This document shows, piece by piece, positions 10,612-23,211 of a DNA stretch of 64,000 nucleotides. The stretch's first letter is position 1, and each line of letters begins with the position of its first letter. The stretch covers positions 1,178,001 through 1,242,000 of the forward strand of contig CM062382.1 of assembly GCA_031310005.1 (NCBI GenBank), given 5' to 3'. The notes under the pieces are model-generated. The model saw only the letters and a list, made by a program, of their open reading frames with translations. It searched no databases and was not told the origin of the DNA. The position numbers were made by a program, and so were the translations under genes. The stretch is from Dactylellina haptotyla. Its lineage: Eukaryota > Ascomycota > Orbiliomycetes > Orbiliales > Orbiliaceae.

Positions 10612-12976
10612 ATGAGCGCCGCTACTGCTACCAGACCGCCCCCGCTGCCCACGAGGACCCCTAGCACGCTATCCGTTAGCGAACTCATTCCCGTCGAAAC
10701 CGCCCTCGAGAACCTTAATAATGCCGCCGAAGAGCTAGCAAAAACTGGGGTACTGTTCTGTCCTGTCCTGTCGACGTTGCAAGTATTAAATTTTGAATAT
10801 TTATTTTAATCGCTTCAATTCAATAGGACCACATCACGTTCAGCACGGTCCTCGATCTGCACACCACGAAAGCATACAACCGTTACACATTCGCGGAACA
10901 GGACAAGTTCCTGCAGGGCCTGGAGGTCCTCTTCGAACAGAACGTAGGTCTCCTGGTATCATTCTCGGCATGGCACCCGGCCGTCCAGCTGACGTGGTTA
11001 GAGTGAATTAGCATCCGATATAGCATGGGACACGATCCCCTTACTCCTCAAATTTGCCGCTATCCAGGTCGACCGGGAAAGCGAGGATGCCGAAGACCAG
11101 AAGGCAGTCGTCGTCCGGGCAAACCTCCTGCTCGACTCCTGCGCCACCGTCGGCAATTCAAAGGAAGTCTTCCTCGTTATAACCGGCAGGATCAAGAACC
11201 TTGACTTTCGGGCAACCGAAGATGAAGATCCGGATATGGACGACGACGACGATGATGAAATAGAAGTTACCGCGCCGAAACAACGGTTCTCGCCAACCGC
11301 ATTGGCTACCGCTAAGATTCTTCTCAGACTGCTGGTTATGGTCCAGAAGAGGTTAAAGATGAATACCCCGTCAAAGTTCCTGGCTTCGAGCTTAATGGGC
11401 CTGTTAAGTATGACGACAAAGGCTTCAAAGTCACTTCTTACCACTCCGCTCTGCGATATCATGGATCAGATTATCGAATTCGTTGTATCGCTTACTCCAG
11501 ACATGAAGTCGTCGGATCCAGACGTGCCCATTCAGGTCAAACTGATACAAGCATTCATCACACACGGAATCGAGGCTTTCTTGACCCTCCCCGGCGACAA
11601 TGCCACAATGATCGGTTGGTCGTCAGCATGGGACAAGAAAATTCGGCCGGAGAAGGTGGTCCCAAAACATGGCACGGGGGCCGGACATGCCCATCCTGGG
11701 CTCCCTGCAATAGAAAACGCGCAAGATAAGCTTGCTGTCGGCGAGGTGCTAGTAGCATTTTTGGTAAGTCTTACCCTTTAGAATACTCTAATAGCAGCGC
11801 GTAATGGCTAACAGCAAAACTATAGACCTTGAGTGATGCCGTAGATATGGACTTGGAGAGTTTGCTTCAGACTTGCCTGAATGCTAATATTGGTAAGCAC
11901 CTTCTATACCTTCAATAAAACTAGTTCTCGGGCTGACGATATTGTAAAGAAGAAAACGACGAACCAGAAGGCCCAGAAGAGCCGGGTTCACCCACAGCTC
12001 CCACATCTGCTGAGGAAATCCCACTATCCTACGTCGGCTCTCTCCTCTTGTTCGCTGGCAAGCTCAGTAGAAAAGTTCTGAAGGGTGAGGATCTAAGTCC
12101 TCTCCAACTCAAGATTTTCCCCGAGCACGCCAACCTGACCTCAAAGTATCTCCCCGAGGGAGTCGAAGGATCTGTGATCGACGCTTTGGTTTTTATCGGC
12201 AGCTGGATAATCCGACATAACAAGAAGGAAGGCGATATCGCAGAACTTGGAAACATCCCCAGCGAAGACGACGATTTCTTCTTATACCTTCAAAAATACT
12301 CAGCATTATCGGCAACTTCCTCTGAGCCGGACCTGCGTGCGCTAACCTTCCTCCATGTGACAACGATGCTCCATTTGAACCCACGGGAAGAGCTCCGCCT
12401 GGCATTCATCAAGGATACACTTGAGCACTGTCCCTTCGAAGCACTCAAGGCAGCTATAATCGGCTATCTGAAGGACGAGGTGTTGGCTGCATCGAGAGAA
12501 AAGTCTCCCGAGTCAATCTTCTTCAGCCCACTTATCCTAGATAGCCTTTTGCTTAACTTGTTCCCTGACTATGAAGAGGAGCTGTTGAAGAGACCTCTGC
12601 GGGACGGCTGGGTGCGGTTCAACGAGGCTTATTCTACCATTTCTGCCACCGCCAACTTGTACTATCTGCTCTGGGCGAACGACGAACTCAGAAATACACT
12701 TAGCGTCGCACGGCCAGATTGGACGGCGGAGATCCAAAGACGGTGGGTGGATATAATCAAGAAGGCCGTGGCGCTGTTTAAGAGTGCAAGTGCAGCAGAT
12801 AGCACAGGAGATGCGGATTTGAAGGTAACCAAGCCCCTAGCCTTTTTATCCATCTTGAGATGAGAGCTACAAGCTAACACAATGTGTAGAAGGAAATCGA
12901 GAACTCTTCGGTTGACTTGGAAATGCTTTCATACTTGCTAGACAGACTTGATGAGATCCGACAGCAGAAGTCTTGA
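10612..12976 (+). CDS. YAP1-binding/Alf4/glomulin family protein, 679 aa
   Basis: Six exons: 10612-10749, 10827-10947, 11012-11763, 11826-11892, 11950-12824, 12890-12976. The protein is all-helical with repeated hydrophobic heptads. It includes the family-like segments SDIAWDTIPLLLKF and ATVGNSKEVFLVI, an acidic run of Asp residues near 11236-11260 and a C-terminal LLDRLDEIRQQ. In yeast, Ybp1 escorts the oxidant sensor Yap1 to its peroxidase partner and Ybp2 works at kinetochores; plant Alf4 and human glomulin bind RBX1 of cullin ligases. Which role applies here cannot be told. The 5' splice site of intron 2 (GTCTCC at 10948) is non-consensus. It was chosen because it alone keeps the conserved frame. 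Confidence 0.8.
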
Positions 12977-13212
12977 AAGAGTATACTAGATACAAAGGAT
13001 ATTTAAGACCGGGGGGTTTCATTTGTTTTGGTTGTTTTGCATATTTGGGTTCCGTTGCGGTTATTCTTTTTCTATTTCACTTTTTGCCTCATTGTGTGAA
13101 GCCGGCGTCACCTGTCTCTGATTCTCACTTTTCGTTAATTTACCAATTTTAGGTAGGATAGGCATTCTTTGGAATCCGTGACATATTCTTGGAAACCTTA
13201 TTGCGTAGAAAT

Positions 13213-13228
13213 CCGATTCATGAATCGG
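13213..13228. repeat. Perfect 16-base palindrome
   Basis: CCGATTCATGAATCGG equals its own reverse complement. It shares the GATTCATG core with the inverted repeat near 13.7 kb. Confidence 0.85.
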
Positions 13229-13692
13229 TCAATCGTCTAGTTGCGATGTGATATCTACACGGCGAAGTCAGATCCCGAGAGTTTGGTTCGTTGGTTCGAT
13301 AGACCAGTCGGGCTGCTGACTAGATTATTTTCTTCATCTTGTGCCACCAGTCCGGTATCGATAAATGCTAGGAACCCAACATTTACAGCTAGTATACTTT
13401 TCGGGCAGGAACTAATGTGACCTAAAATCCCAACAGCTGCAGGCACAGGAAGGAAGTCTACAACACAGTTCTTAGGATTGTTCTCCCGCGAAATATAAGA
13501 GTTTTTTGTTTCTTATAGGCGTTCGTAAATTCTGTTTACTAACCGAAATCGAATTAATCGGGAAGATTGCTATCAATATACTAGTTTGTTCTTAATATTC
13601 TCTTGGTAGCTCTTTGCCGCCGTAATCGATATCTCCAAAAGTTCAATCGACCTAGTGAGTCTATACCCCAAGTGATAGTCACTACAGGGGAA

Positions 13693-13726
13693 ATTTTCGC
13701 GATTCATGAAAGCATGAATCGAAAAT
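13693..13726. repeat. Inverted repeat, 14-base arms
   Basis: The right arm CATGAATCGAAAAT mirrors the left arm ATTTTCG-ATTCATG, which carries a two-base CG bulge. The loop is AAAG. As RNA or extruded DNA it would form a stable hairpin. Confidence 0.8.
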
Positions 13727-14829
13727 CAGTGTAGTTTCATTTACATCTATTCGTATAATAATATCATACACAGTTCTTAATATACTTTTTTTCTTTTATC
13801 AATACGCCCGTTTTCATCTCTTAATTTATATAAAGGATTACCCCCACCACGGGTACAACGTAGTCCCCTTTCATCTAGGTATCCGAGTATCCAAATTCGA
13901 TCTCAAGGCCAAAGCTGCGACTACCACCAGAAAACTTATGGCCGGCATTTTTCTATATATTCCACCTATACTCTCTCAGCATTACTTCAGATTCAATCGT
14001 CCAAGCTTCGAATCTGCTTCTTATTTCAAATTTGGGCCCATATACAGACAGCCTCAATAAGTATACATAATTCTTCGGATCCCATTCCCATGTATACAAG
14101 TTCCCTTTCTTTCTTTCTTTTTTGAAATCTCCATTTGTCATCAAAATTACAAGTTGTCGATACTAACACGACTGTACTAGTAGTCAACAGCCGAAAAGCA
14201 TTACAAGTCCACCGTGGACTTGACTACCAGATCATAAATGGACCAACCATCCTCAACTCCTCCAGGGGTACCAGCCCCCACAGAGCCTCAATTCCCAAGT
14301 ATGGGTTACTCTGGTTCAGCCCCGCCCCGGGGAAACTCAGTCGGTTTCGGTTGTGTTATTCTATAGGTAGTACCAGGCAATACTACCTTAGTGATGGAAA
14401 GCTGTGGGCGTTATTCGCTTTTGAATCGGTTGTATTCAGGTGATTATTTTTGCTCTCTTGGTTTGCGATCTCCTATTCTTAAACGATGGCCTATTTCCTT
14501 GATCATGAATCATTTCTGTCTCAGGTCTTACATATATAATTACCTGCTTGGAATTAAATATAGTGTTTCGGGTTGTAATACAACATAAAATCGAAGACAA
14601 TTCTACTTTCCATATGGGTTCACACATAAATAAATAAAAACAGAATATTTGTCAAGTCGACGAGGTTTGATTCATGAGTAGACGCCGACAGTATCGCCCG
14701 CTAAAATAACATTTGAAAAGCATATGGAAAAAGGCCTGGTACCACTGACAGGCGAGCCCCGCGGGCTTTGAAGGAGGACCCTAATATATTAAATCTCCCA
14801 CCGTCGCATATTGGTCTCAAGGTAGAGAC

Positions 14830-16225
14830 CTACCACTGCGTCGACTGTTTACTTCCTCCAGGACTAGCCGGCCCCTCATCATGCTGAGGATCAGTAGCCC
14901 AAGACTGTCTAGCCGTTTTCTTACCCATAATGCTCGAATTTGCCTTGGTGGAGCCGCTACTCTCCGAATCGCCATAGGTACTTGCATACTCGCTGTGGCG
15001 GCTCTTGTCTGGGTGGATCGAAGCAGTGAGACTCTGCTTGACCATGCCGTAACTTTGCATCTTGGAGATACGACACATGTTGCTTTCGATGTGCTGCATC
15101 ATTGCGGATGAGGACGCAAACCTCTTCTTGCAGCCCTCGCAGCTAATAGAATAAGAATTGTTAGAGATGTGGTTTCTAGAGTATTCAGAGGTGGGGTGGG
15201 TGTATACTTGAAGTTTCTAGCAATGTGAGTTGCGGAATTTATATGTTGATCCAACGAATTCTTATTGTGGAACTTTTTCCTGTCGTCGGTTACTAGAGTC
15301 AGTAGTCATGCTATTACAAAACGCTATAGAGAGAGATAAAATCAAGAAATGTTGATGAGGGTATACATACCGACAATTCTTGTACGGACAAACCCAGTGT
15401 CCTCTTTGCACATCGTACCACTCTTCTCTAACTTCCATTCTTTCATCTGATCCAGGCGATCTCCCAGCTTTATCCGCATCGTATATTTTGAATTGCTCAA
15501 ACGGCTTGACGATGCCAGTATCATCTTGGTCTCTGCTGTTACTGGAGCCCCCGGAACTTGCATTCGCCGCAGCCGCGGCTGCTGCTGCTGCTTCCATCTG
15601 ACTTGCCAGCACACGATTCAGCCGGGTCTGCTCGTTAACGACGGCGCCGTAAACGTCACTACGTTTGAGACCACCGGCACAGAGATTACCCTCGACGTGC
15701 TGCAGCCAGCCAGATTGAGTGGAGAAACTTTCGTGGCATCTAGGGCACATTGCGCCCGTGGAGCTCTTATGGTTCTGTAAATACGAGAACAGTGTTAGGC
15801 TGTGATTAAAATCGAGTGACCTATATAGGTAGTGGAGAATAACATACCTGAGCCATGTGAAGCCCCAAGCCAGATTCACTCTTGAACTCCTTGGCGCACA
15901 GCCAGCATGTGATGTGTTTATTGCTGTTGAAGAAGTGCAGCTCGAGTGCGTCCCGGTTACCAAAGTCGACATCGCACTTTTTGCAATAATGGTGCCCGAC
16001 ACGGAGCTTGTGGTCGATTCGCTCGGACCAGGTGTCGAACAAGGGACGGTTGCGCTCGGGACACATCTCACAGGGGAAAGGTGGTTCGCCGTCACATTTT
16101 AGCTTTTTGGTTACATTGTCTGCTTTGGGTGGAGGAACTGCGGGAGCACGGGCAGCTTCTGAGACGTAGACAATGTTCTCGTCCTCAGAGTCAGAATCGG
16201 AGTCGTCGAAGCGGCGATAAGGCAT
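14830..16225 (-). CDS. C2H2 zinc-finger protein, 388 aa
   Basis: Four exons: 16225-15848, 15774-15371, 15279-15208, 15142-14830. There are at least five C2H2-like fingers. One starts CKKCDVDFGNRDALELHF, one CWLCAKEFKSESGLGLH, one CPRCHESFSTQSGWLQHV, one CPYKNCRKKFHNKNSLDQH (split by an intron) and one CEGCKKRFASSSAMMQHI. A polyalanine run and a charged linker separate fingers three and four. The N-terminus (MPYRRFDDSDSDSEDE) is acidic. The frame is open upstream to 16546, but the extension has no features, so ATG 16225 is preferred. The pattern matches the fungal multi-C2H2 proteins whose finger array resembles RNA- or ribosome-linked fingers as much as transcription factors. The target is unknown. 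Confidence 0.8.
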
Positions 16226-17190
16226 GGTTGGCCTGAAGCAGATGAGGCTTATGAGACTTGAGCGCTCCCAAAGGATTAGAAGTTGGTTGTGAGTTTGAGA
16301 TCGCAGAGAGAGCGGGGGGTCCCCCAGCATAAAGCTTTTATAATACTTTTCGTATGCACGACGAGGGCTTTCGGACTTGACAATCTGCCAATCTGCACTC
16401 TGTTGGAATTTGCGTGTTGTATCCAAAAGCACTTTCTTCGGATTCCGTAGCTGGCTAGCAGCCGGGGAGAGCTCGAACGTCACAGTTGGGTTGGTTCCGG
16501 GACTCGGCTTGGGCGCTGTTGGATTCCTTCTTCCTCTCTTGGCCAATTAATGCTCGAGCCTTAAATATGTACGGAGAACTAAAGTAAGTGAGCACTTCGG
16601 GTCCGTGTATGTTCTCATATATATCTCGGTGTGGAGCTTGAGGGTTCGCCATAAATCCGTCCCCTCAACCGGCTTTGGGACGCACTACATAAGAACAGGC
16701 ACGGTTGAGGTTGAGTGAGGGTCCAAAATCAGGCATCCTTTTGACACCGTCTCCACAACACGCAAATTACAACAGACCCCGAACCTCCATTGCCAGAGTT
16801 GCAGATATGCCGGAACAGAATGGCCGCGAAGCTATTATAACGATTTGTTTCCCTCGATTATGTTTAGTCTTGTTGCACTTGGCTTTATAGTATACGATCT
16901 GCCCCCTCCCCAACAATAAACCATTTCAGAACTTGTTCTCTTTTGACTTGATTCGGTTGCTGAAAGAGATCAAGCCTCTTAGGTAAGCACTACTATCTGT
17001 TTTGATCTCTGGCTTATCTTCAATCTTACACCGAACTAACCACTACCTTCCACTGCCTTCCGCTACCTTCTAGTTCTAGTGTACTGTGTATAATTGTAGA
17101 TGTATTCTAGATAACAACATTCTGCGATCAAGAATTCGGTTACCACCAAACGGTGCCATTTCCACCTTTTTATTGAGCATTCTATAAAAT
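16226..17190. other. Divergent intergenic region between the zinc-finger and HEN1 genes
   Basis: No gene is supported. It is the shared 5' region of two head-to-head genes. The half nearer HEN1 is CT- and AT-rich. Confidence 0.55.
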
Positions 17191-19529
17191 ATGGCAGAAC
17201 AGATGTAAGACCAGTTTAACAATTAGTACACAGAATTTCCACTAACGCTTTCAAATATAGTGATGCGGATGTGAGCTCCAGTGCCTCAAACAACCCGTCT
17301 TCCTCCACCTCGTCCGGAGACCGGTCACACATTTCTTACGGGATCCCTACTCCCCCTTTTGCTCCTCCGTGTATAAAATTCAACCCTCCTCTATCAATAC
17401 AGAGGAGAACTAAAGTCCATGAGCTTCTCAAGAAATTTACAAGAGAATACGAGAACCCAGTCCAATCACTGCTTGAGATCGGATGTATGTTTCTGTAACA
17501 GTTTCATAAAAATATCGCACCCCTCTAACAGAACGCATAGGCGGCGGTAATACCCCATTGATGCAAACTCTGCTCAGCTGCGATGATGAGCTGCCACTTT
17601 CCATACTCAGTGGTATCGATATTGATGACCAGCTCTTCTCGGTTGGTGTTGAATCTGCCTTCACGACTTGTGAATATGGGGATGACGATAGGTGGCGGGA
17701 CTTAACTGTCAGCCTCATCCATGGTACGTCACTCCATCATTTCGACAGCTAAACAGAATTCTGACTATAACAGGCTCCTTTGAGGATATTTCGCTACAGA
17801 ATATAGGCCCCTTCGATGCCATTACGTCTTGTGAAGGTACGTCCCTCTCCATTCCTTACCTAAGATGTACGCTAACCATCATAAGTCATCGAACATCTCG
17901 ACCCTGGGCCCCTCGCTAGCTTTGCGCCAATACTCCTCGGACGAATGAATCCGAGGGTTCTTATTGGTACTGACTTCTTTTCATATTCCGCGAGGCTACC
18001 GTTGACTTAAGTTAGTTACAACTCCTAACCGAGACTTCAACTCTCTCTTTGAAATGCCTTTTGAGTCTCTAGATGATATGAAGGGAGACAAACCCTACAT
18101 TTGGGACCCCCACGACGACCCTGCAGTAGCTGGCCGACGCTATTACAGAGAGCCCCACAAATACGCCATGCGGCATCACGACCACCGTTTCGAGTGGACC
18201 CGAGCTGAGTTCCAAATGTGGGGAAACAATGCGGCCGAGCGGTTTGGCTATAGTGTCAGTTATCACGGATGCGGCGCCCTTCATGACGGTGCTGACATCC
18301 TTGCAACACGGTGGAGGGTTGAAGAAGCTCTACGGCGGCAGATTGATTCTCAGAATAGCAATATCCCTCCCGGAAGATCCATCGATACCGAATTGCTACG
18401 GGAGGTGTTCGGACACTGTTCCCAAGTCGCGATATTCATCCGAAGCGACTCAAGGGAAAAGTCTCTACGAGGTGGTTTGTCATTAGAGGACCAACTTTTC
18501 ATGAAACAGCTAACTCCGATGAGCGCTCTTGTCAACAACCATATCAGGCGTATCAATCAACTCCCCATTGATATTCGATTAGTGAAATATCACACTTTTG
18601 CCAAGACCAGCATCGAAAAGTCATACCCACCTACCCTGTTGGAGTTATTCGATCTACAGAGACTAACTATTAAACACCTATTACCGATCGAGATTCAGCG
18701 GATCTGGCAGTACGGCCACTTACGTAGCAAGCTTACCAAATACGACTACGAGAGGGTAGTGATCCAGGCGAATGTCAAAGTTCTCTGGGATATGAACTAC
18801 AAGGTTCGGCGAGCCTGCAGGTTCCACCTTCCAATGTTTGAATATCTGGTAGCTAGTTGCGTTGAGAGCAAAAAATTGGACTCAATGGAAAGTGGCGACG
18901 GCTCGCTGGTATCTCTGCAGAGTCTCACTAATGACTTCGACAGGTTTATGAGGGTTGTATTGGATCTAGAGCCAGTCCAAGAATATGAGTTTGTGACAAC
19001 CAAGGCTCGCTCGGATTCGGACTCTGAGAGTATCGAAATGAAACCAGAATCTTTAGAATCATCATCCGGTTTGAAAATTATATCTACAACTCCCAAAATC
19101 GCCGCGAGGATATACTGGTCAACGGATCCTTGTACAGATCTCTTGGTCCCCGAGCAGATCTCCTTACAAGAAGCTATTATTGGCGAAATCTCAGATGACA
19201 AAATTCTCAGGCTCGCCGAGCCTGTGGAAACTATGAGGGAGCTCGAAAAACGCCAGAAAATAGATAGTCATGCCATGAAGTCCCCTATTTCCCTCACATC
19301 TTCTAGACCCATCACCCTAGTGTTCATACGTCCTGAAGAAATGACAACTCCGCAAGAACACTTCGACTATGAAAAGCAGAGAAGAGAGCTCTTTGGAAAC
19401 ACTTTAGAACATAATTACGACGAAATGTGGGATCAACGATCCGAAAAGGAAAATAAACTTGAGTGGGATGCTACGGCGGAGTCGGAATGGGGAGATAAGG
19501 CAGGAGGAAGCACTTGGGATGATTGGTAA
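17191..19529 (+). CDS. HEN1: HEN1-type small RNA 2'-O-methyltransferase, 692 aa
   Basis: Six exons: 17191-17204, 17261-17484, 17541-17723, 17774-17836, 17886-17966, 18016-19529. HEN1 enzymes methylate the 2'-OH at the 3' end of small RNAs using S-adenosylmethionine. The Rossmann motif I LEIGCGGG lies at about residues 76-83. The metal site CEVIEHL follows, with E161, E164 and H165 matching the E-x-x-E-H of plant and animal HEN1. Then come TTPNRDFN at about 190-197 and the signature HHDHRFEWTRAEF from about residue 242, which supplies the fourth metal ligand. There is no double-stranded RNA-binding domain, as in animal and bacterial HEN1. After the methyltransferase comes a 400-residue C-terminal extension I do not recognise. 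The 14-base first exon is supported by phase. Partners would be Argonaute-bound RNAs; none is encoded here. Confidence 0.9.
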
Positions 19530-19784
19530 TGATTATCGGCGACTCGGGTCAAGGTTTTTCGGAGAATTGGCTTCCAAACCAGTGACAGTAGTACGACGTA
19601 TATACTTACATCAATGGTATCGTATTCAAGACTCGATATTTAGTAATGATTTATAAATAGAATTCAAAAGAATACAAGAAGACAAATAAACACAGCTAGA
19701 GTACTTCGCTTTCCACCCTATAAACATAAACTCCGTTAACCACAACACCCGAAATAACGGTTGCAGACGGTATCGTTTCAGAGA

Positions 19785-21576
19785 TCAAAACGCGGCCACT
19801 TCCTCACTCTCCACCTGAACAAATGAGTGCTCTGAAGGAACAGTATACGATAACCCCGAACTACCATCAAAAAACCCATCCTCATCCCCGACCTCCACAA
19901 ATCCTAGTACCTCATCAACTAGAACAATGCCATTCAACTTGGCACGCTCCACGAAATCCGCACACTCAGAAGAAACCAAAACCGTAAGCGAATCTTTAGG
20001 TCCCAACCCGATCGATGACTCCGCCACTGCAGCCTTCCAATGCCCATAAGCACCCTGCCAGTTTCCTTTCCTCCGCTCAACGTAAGACATGACTCTATGA
20101 CAACGCACCCTCATATCCGTCTTGTGGAACGTAGATTCCAACCCATCAGCCAGAAACATGGCCTGAGTAATCCACAGCTCTACCTGTTCGATATTCCTCT
20201 GAGAGCGGTAACAAAGCGCCAGCTCGATACACACGTTGCATTTCTCGTAGAGGTCCATATCGTGGTTCACGGCGTCCCGTTCAAGATGGTACTCCAAGTC
20301 GCCGATGGCCTGCGAGACGGGGAGTTTACGGTATACCGATCTCGTGAGTGCCTTTTGGATTGATTTCGTCTCAGCGTGCTCTTTGCCCATTGTGGTTTCG
20401 AAGTGCGAGGCAACGTTTTTCATCAGTTGCTCGACGGCTTCCAGGCGTTCCTTTTTGTTCAGGGCGAGCAGGGATTCTATGACGTGGTAGAGCATGTCGT
20501 CGGTTCTTTCGTACTCACGGAACAAGGCGACGAGGTGTCTGAGGAGTTTTTCGAGGATATCGATCTGCGGTTCCAGTTGGAGGTTGAGCAACATCTCCAG
20601 GAGCTCTGGTAGGAAACTGCGGTTGTGTTCTTTGACAAGTCGGTTGAGGCTGCCGAAGCCTTCGTTGAAATGGGTGAACGCAATCGGGTTATCGTCGAAG
20701 AGGAAGTCCCATCCCTTCCACATACCGTTGGTAAACTCGTTTAGTGAATCGGCCGTCAGATCAGACAGGCCGGGGGCGTAGGCTTCCGTGTAGAAGAGTC
20801 TGTCGCAATAGCTGTCCGTATTCCAGAGCGCCTTTGACAGCATCTGGGATTCATGTGGTCCCTGTATCATTGTCCAGATGTTCTCTCCGGAGTACAACGT
20901 CATAAAGGTGTTGAACTCTGCCTGGAACCGGCGAGTTTCCGCATCATGAACTACCAATTGCCCAGTTGATTCTGAGGACGTTGAAGATGATCGTTCCGCT
21001 TTATCCGAGCCATATGTACTATCAGCACCCTCAGGAGATTCGTCACGGAGGGCTTCCATGCTAGCCCTGCGCGAGAGGGGCGGGGTATAAGGTTCGATTA
21101 CGGAAGGGGGCTGCTTGACGATATTGGCTGCCCAGGCTCGCTGGTTCCGAACACCTTTGCGCTTGAGATAACGATAGATCTCATCCTGATCGACCAGTTT
21201 GCCGCCAATTCTGAAAATGGTCTTTTTGTCTATTTTCTCACGATCAGCTGTGATCCGGACGGCTTCGGCGATATCGGGTTCCTTGAGGTATGATGTTATT
21301 CCCCATTTCTTCATTCGCTTCTTGAGCATGGGCAGTCTGTAGATAGTCAACAAAGCATGTCAGATATAAAGTACTCGTGCGCCGTAGATTCAAAACCCAG
21401 TAAAAATAAAGAATAGAGAGGGTAATCCCATACGTTGGCCTAAAGTCCGGATACTTTTTATCAAGTTCCTTGACAATCTGCTCCAGCTCCTTCCCGTCCT
21501 CCCGTAGCTTCAGTATTACATCCTTCTTTGCCTCCCATTCGGAATTGGTATACGACCGTCGCGGAAGACTGGCCAT
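19785..21576 (-). CDS. Clr5-domain protein, 564 aa
   Basis: Two exons: 21576-21434 and 21336-19785. The N-terminus (WEAKKDVILKLREDGKELEQ, then FRPTLPMLKKRMKKWG across the intron) matches the Clr5 domain, a predicted DNA-binding domain named after a fission yeast silencing protein and expanded in Pezizomycotina. A second short domain (KKTIFRIGGKLVDQDEIYRY) follows, as is usual in these proteins. The C-terminal 350 residues are helical, with CNVCIELALCYRSQRNIEQV and a tetratricopeptide-like feel, but I cannot assign repeats. Likely a nuclear regulator; the target is unknown. Tail-to-tail with HEN1 (255-base gap). Confidence 0.75.
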
Positions 21577-22667
21577 TGTGGCAGATATTGTGTTGTACGT
21601 GCGTGTGCGCCGTTGTACTCCGCAGCAGGGTAAAGTTGCAAGGTCAACAAGCCGAATGTCTCTCCCTACTGACGACTGGCTAATCGGATTGCTCAGTAAA
21701 GCGTGGGGTGGTGTATGGATTAGGCAGGAGGATAATGTCCACAGGCCCGTATAAATACTGGCGATCTGAGCAGCAGTGGCCTTAGGACACGATAGAGTGG
21801 CATGTGCGTAGCTTATCGCATCGATGAGTCCTTGGCCGCGAAGCCCTTTTCTGAGGATCTCCTCAGCCTTTTCCGGCTGAAACCCGACGCTGAAGCAGAC
21901 CCTGGGCAGCGGTTTGCGCTGGGAAGCCCCGCAGGCACAGCTGCAGGTCCTCCGCGAAAGTCCTCCATGTGTTTGTTTTTGGCAATATTGCCCTTTTCGA
22001 TCACTACCCGGTCGTTTGGTTGGTTGGATCAGATCTTTGGATTCATGGAGGAAACGGGGAGGGATAATGGCCTCTTCTTATGCGCTTTTTCCTCAGACCG
22101 AAGGGTTTATCATCACCAAAAAATAGCCGCGGGTATTAATAAATTGTGTGCTACACCAGCGGGAAGAATTTAATATAACGTGACATAAGCAAGTTGTAAC
22201 TTTAGAATAGCATCAATTCTTGGCTTGCAGATAGCCAGCGCCAGGGCTTTCTATGGCAAGGGAGCTCAGGCAGACGAGCACATATTACATACAAGAAATA
22301 TCGTAAGAAACCCCACTCGCACAAGGAAATCCACCGTATAAGAACCCCTACAAGCGCCCGGTCTACCTTTGGCTGGTGCCTTATTATGTGTACTTAAATC
22401 CTCCTCGAAAGAAAAGAACGAAATATCGCCCAGATACCCAGCTTTATTACAAATGAAATCGCTTGTTTTCCTCCAGAAAAAAAAAACGATAAATATAAAC
22501 AGAAAAAAAAAAAACAAGATTTGAACTCCAACCCGTAAGAAAAGAAAGGGAGATGTTTCTAACAAATAATTAGGAAAGAAAGGGAAAAAAAGACTCCATA
22601 GTATATTTCGCCGGTTCCTTCCAAAGAAAAATAAAACGCCTGAAATTATTTACGATATCCAAAAGCA
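21577..22667. other. Intergenic, no gene supported
   Basis: A 123-codon open frame at 21802-22173 lacks any recognisable motif and its codon pattern is unremarkable. Purine-rich runs occur at 22475-22600. Confidence 0.5.
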
Positions 22668-23211
22668 CTAAAGTCGTGAAAGTCCTCTGGAGATTTCAGA
22701 CATCAAGCCACATGTGGCGAATGCTTCGCTGGACACGTCTTCAGCTCTCATGCTCGCATGATGAATGGGTTGGTATTTGTATTGTTTTGGATGGATAGCT
22801 ATGGGATGTGCTGGGTAGTAGACTTGTCCAATAGTATGGAAAAATCCATCTTCTGTCGATTCTGACAGAAAGCGGCTCAATGGGTCGCTGTCGTGGGATT
22901 CGTTGGGAGAGGGAAGTTCTAAACCTGAGGTATTAACTCCGTTCAACCGAAGCTCAACGTCCCTCAGTTTTGACCATGTTCTCTCAATAGTTATAAGGGG
23001 TGTGTTATCTGGGATGTCCTCCAAGTCGAGTGTCAGATCGATGGACAAGTGGAATTGCCTCTGATCTTCCATCTAGAGTGTGGCAAAATGGTAAGCGGCC
23101 GTTTTTTCGGTGTCTCCTCTTAACCCCGGTCTACAAGGAAAGACAGGCACTCACCTCGTTACTGATGCTAGTTGTGTCTCGCATTCTGATTTGATGTTCT
23201 TGTTTGGGCAT
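22668..23211 (-). CDS. Small hypothetical protein, 153 aa
   Basis: Two exons, 23211-23155 (MPKQEHQIRMRDTTSISNE) and 23072-22668, separated by an 82-base intron with GTGAGT and CTCTAG ends. The phase is 0, so the join is clean. The protein is acidic, has no cysteine pairs, signal peptide or membrane segment, and begins its second exon with MEDQRQFHLSIDLTLDLEDI. I do not recognise it. Translation could also start at the Met of exon 2 (134 residues). Confidence 0.45.

Larger units (their letters stand above)
12977..14829. other. Gene-empty AT-rich gap with palindromes
   Basis: No coding family is recognised in 1.85 kb between two tail-to-tail genes. It is AT-rich and contains several ATTCATG/CATGAAT motifs, some arranged as palindromes. 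It could be long 3' flanks, a decayed element or a chromatin site. I see no terminal repeats or transposase remains. Confidence 0.55.

Noticed and set aside
21802-22173. 123-codon open frame as a gene
   Set aside because: No motif, no signal peptide and no plausible splicing partner; likely chance.
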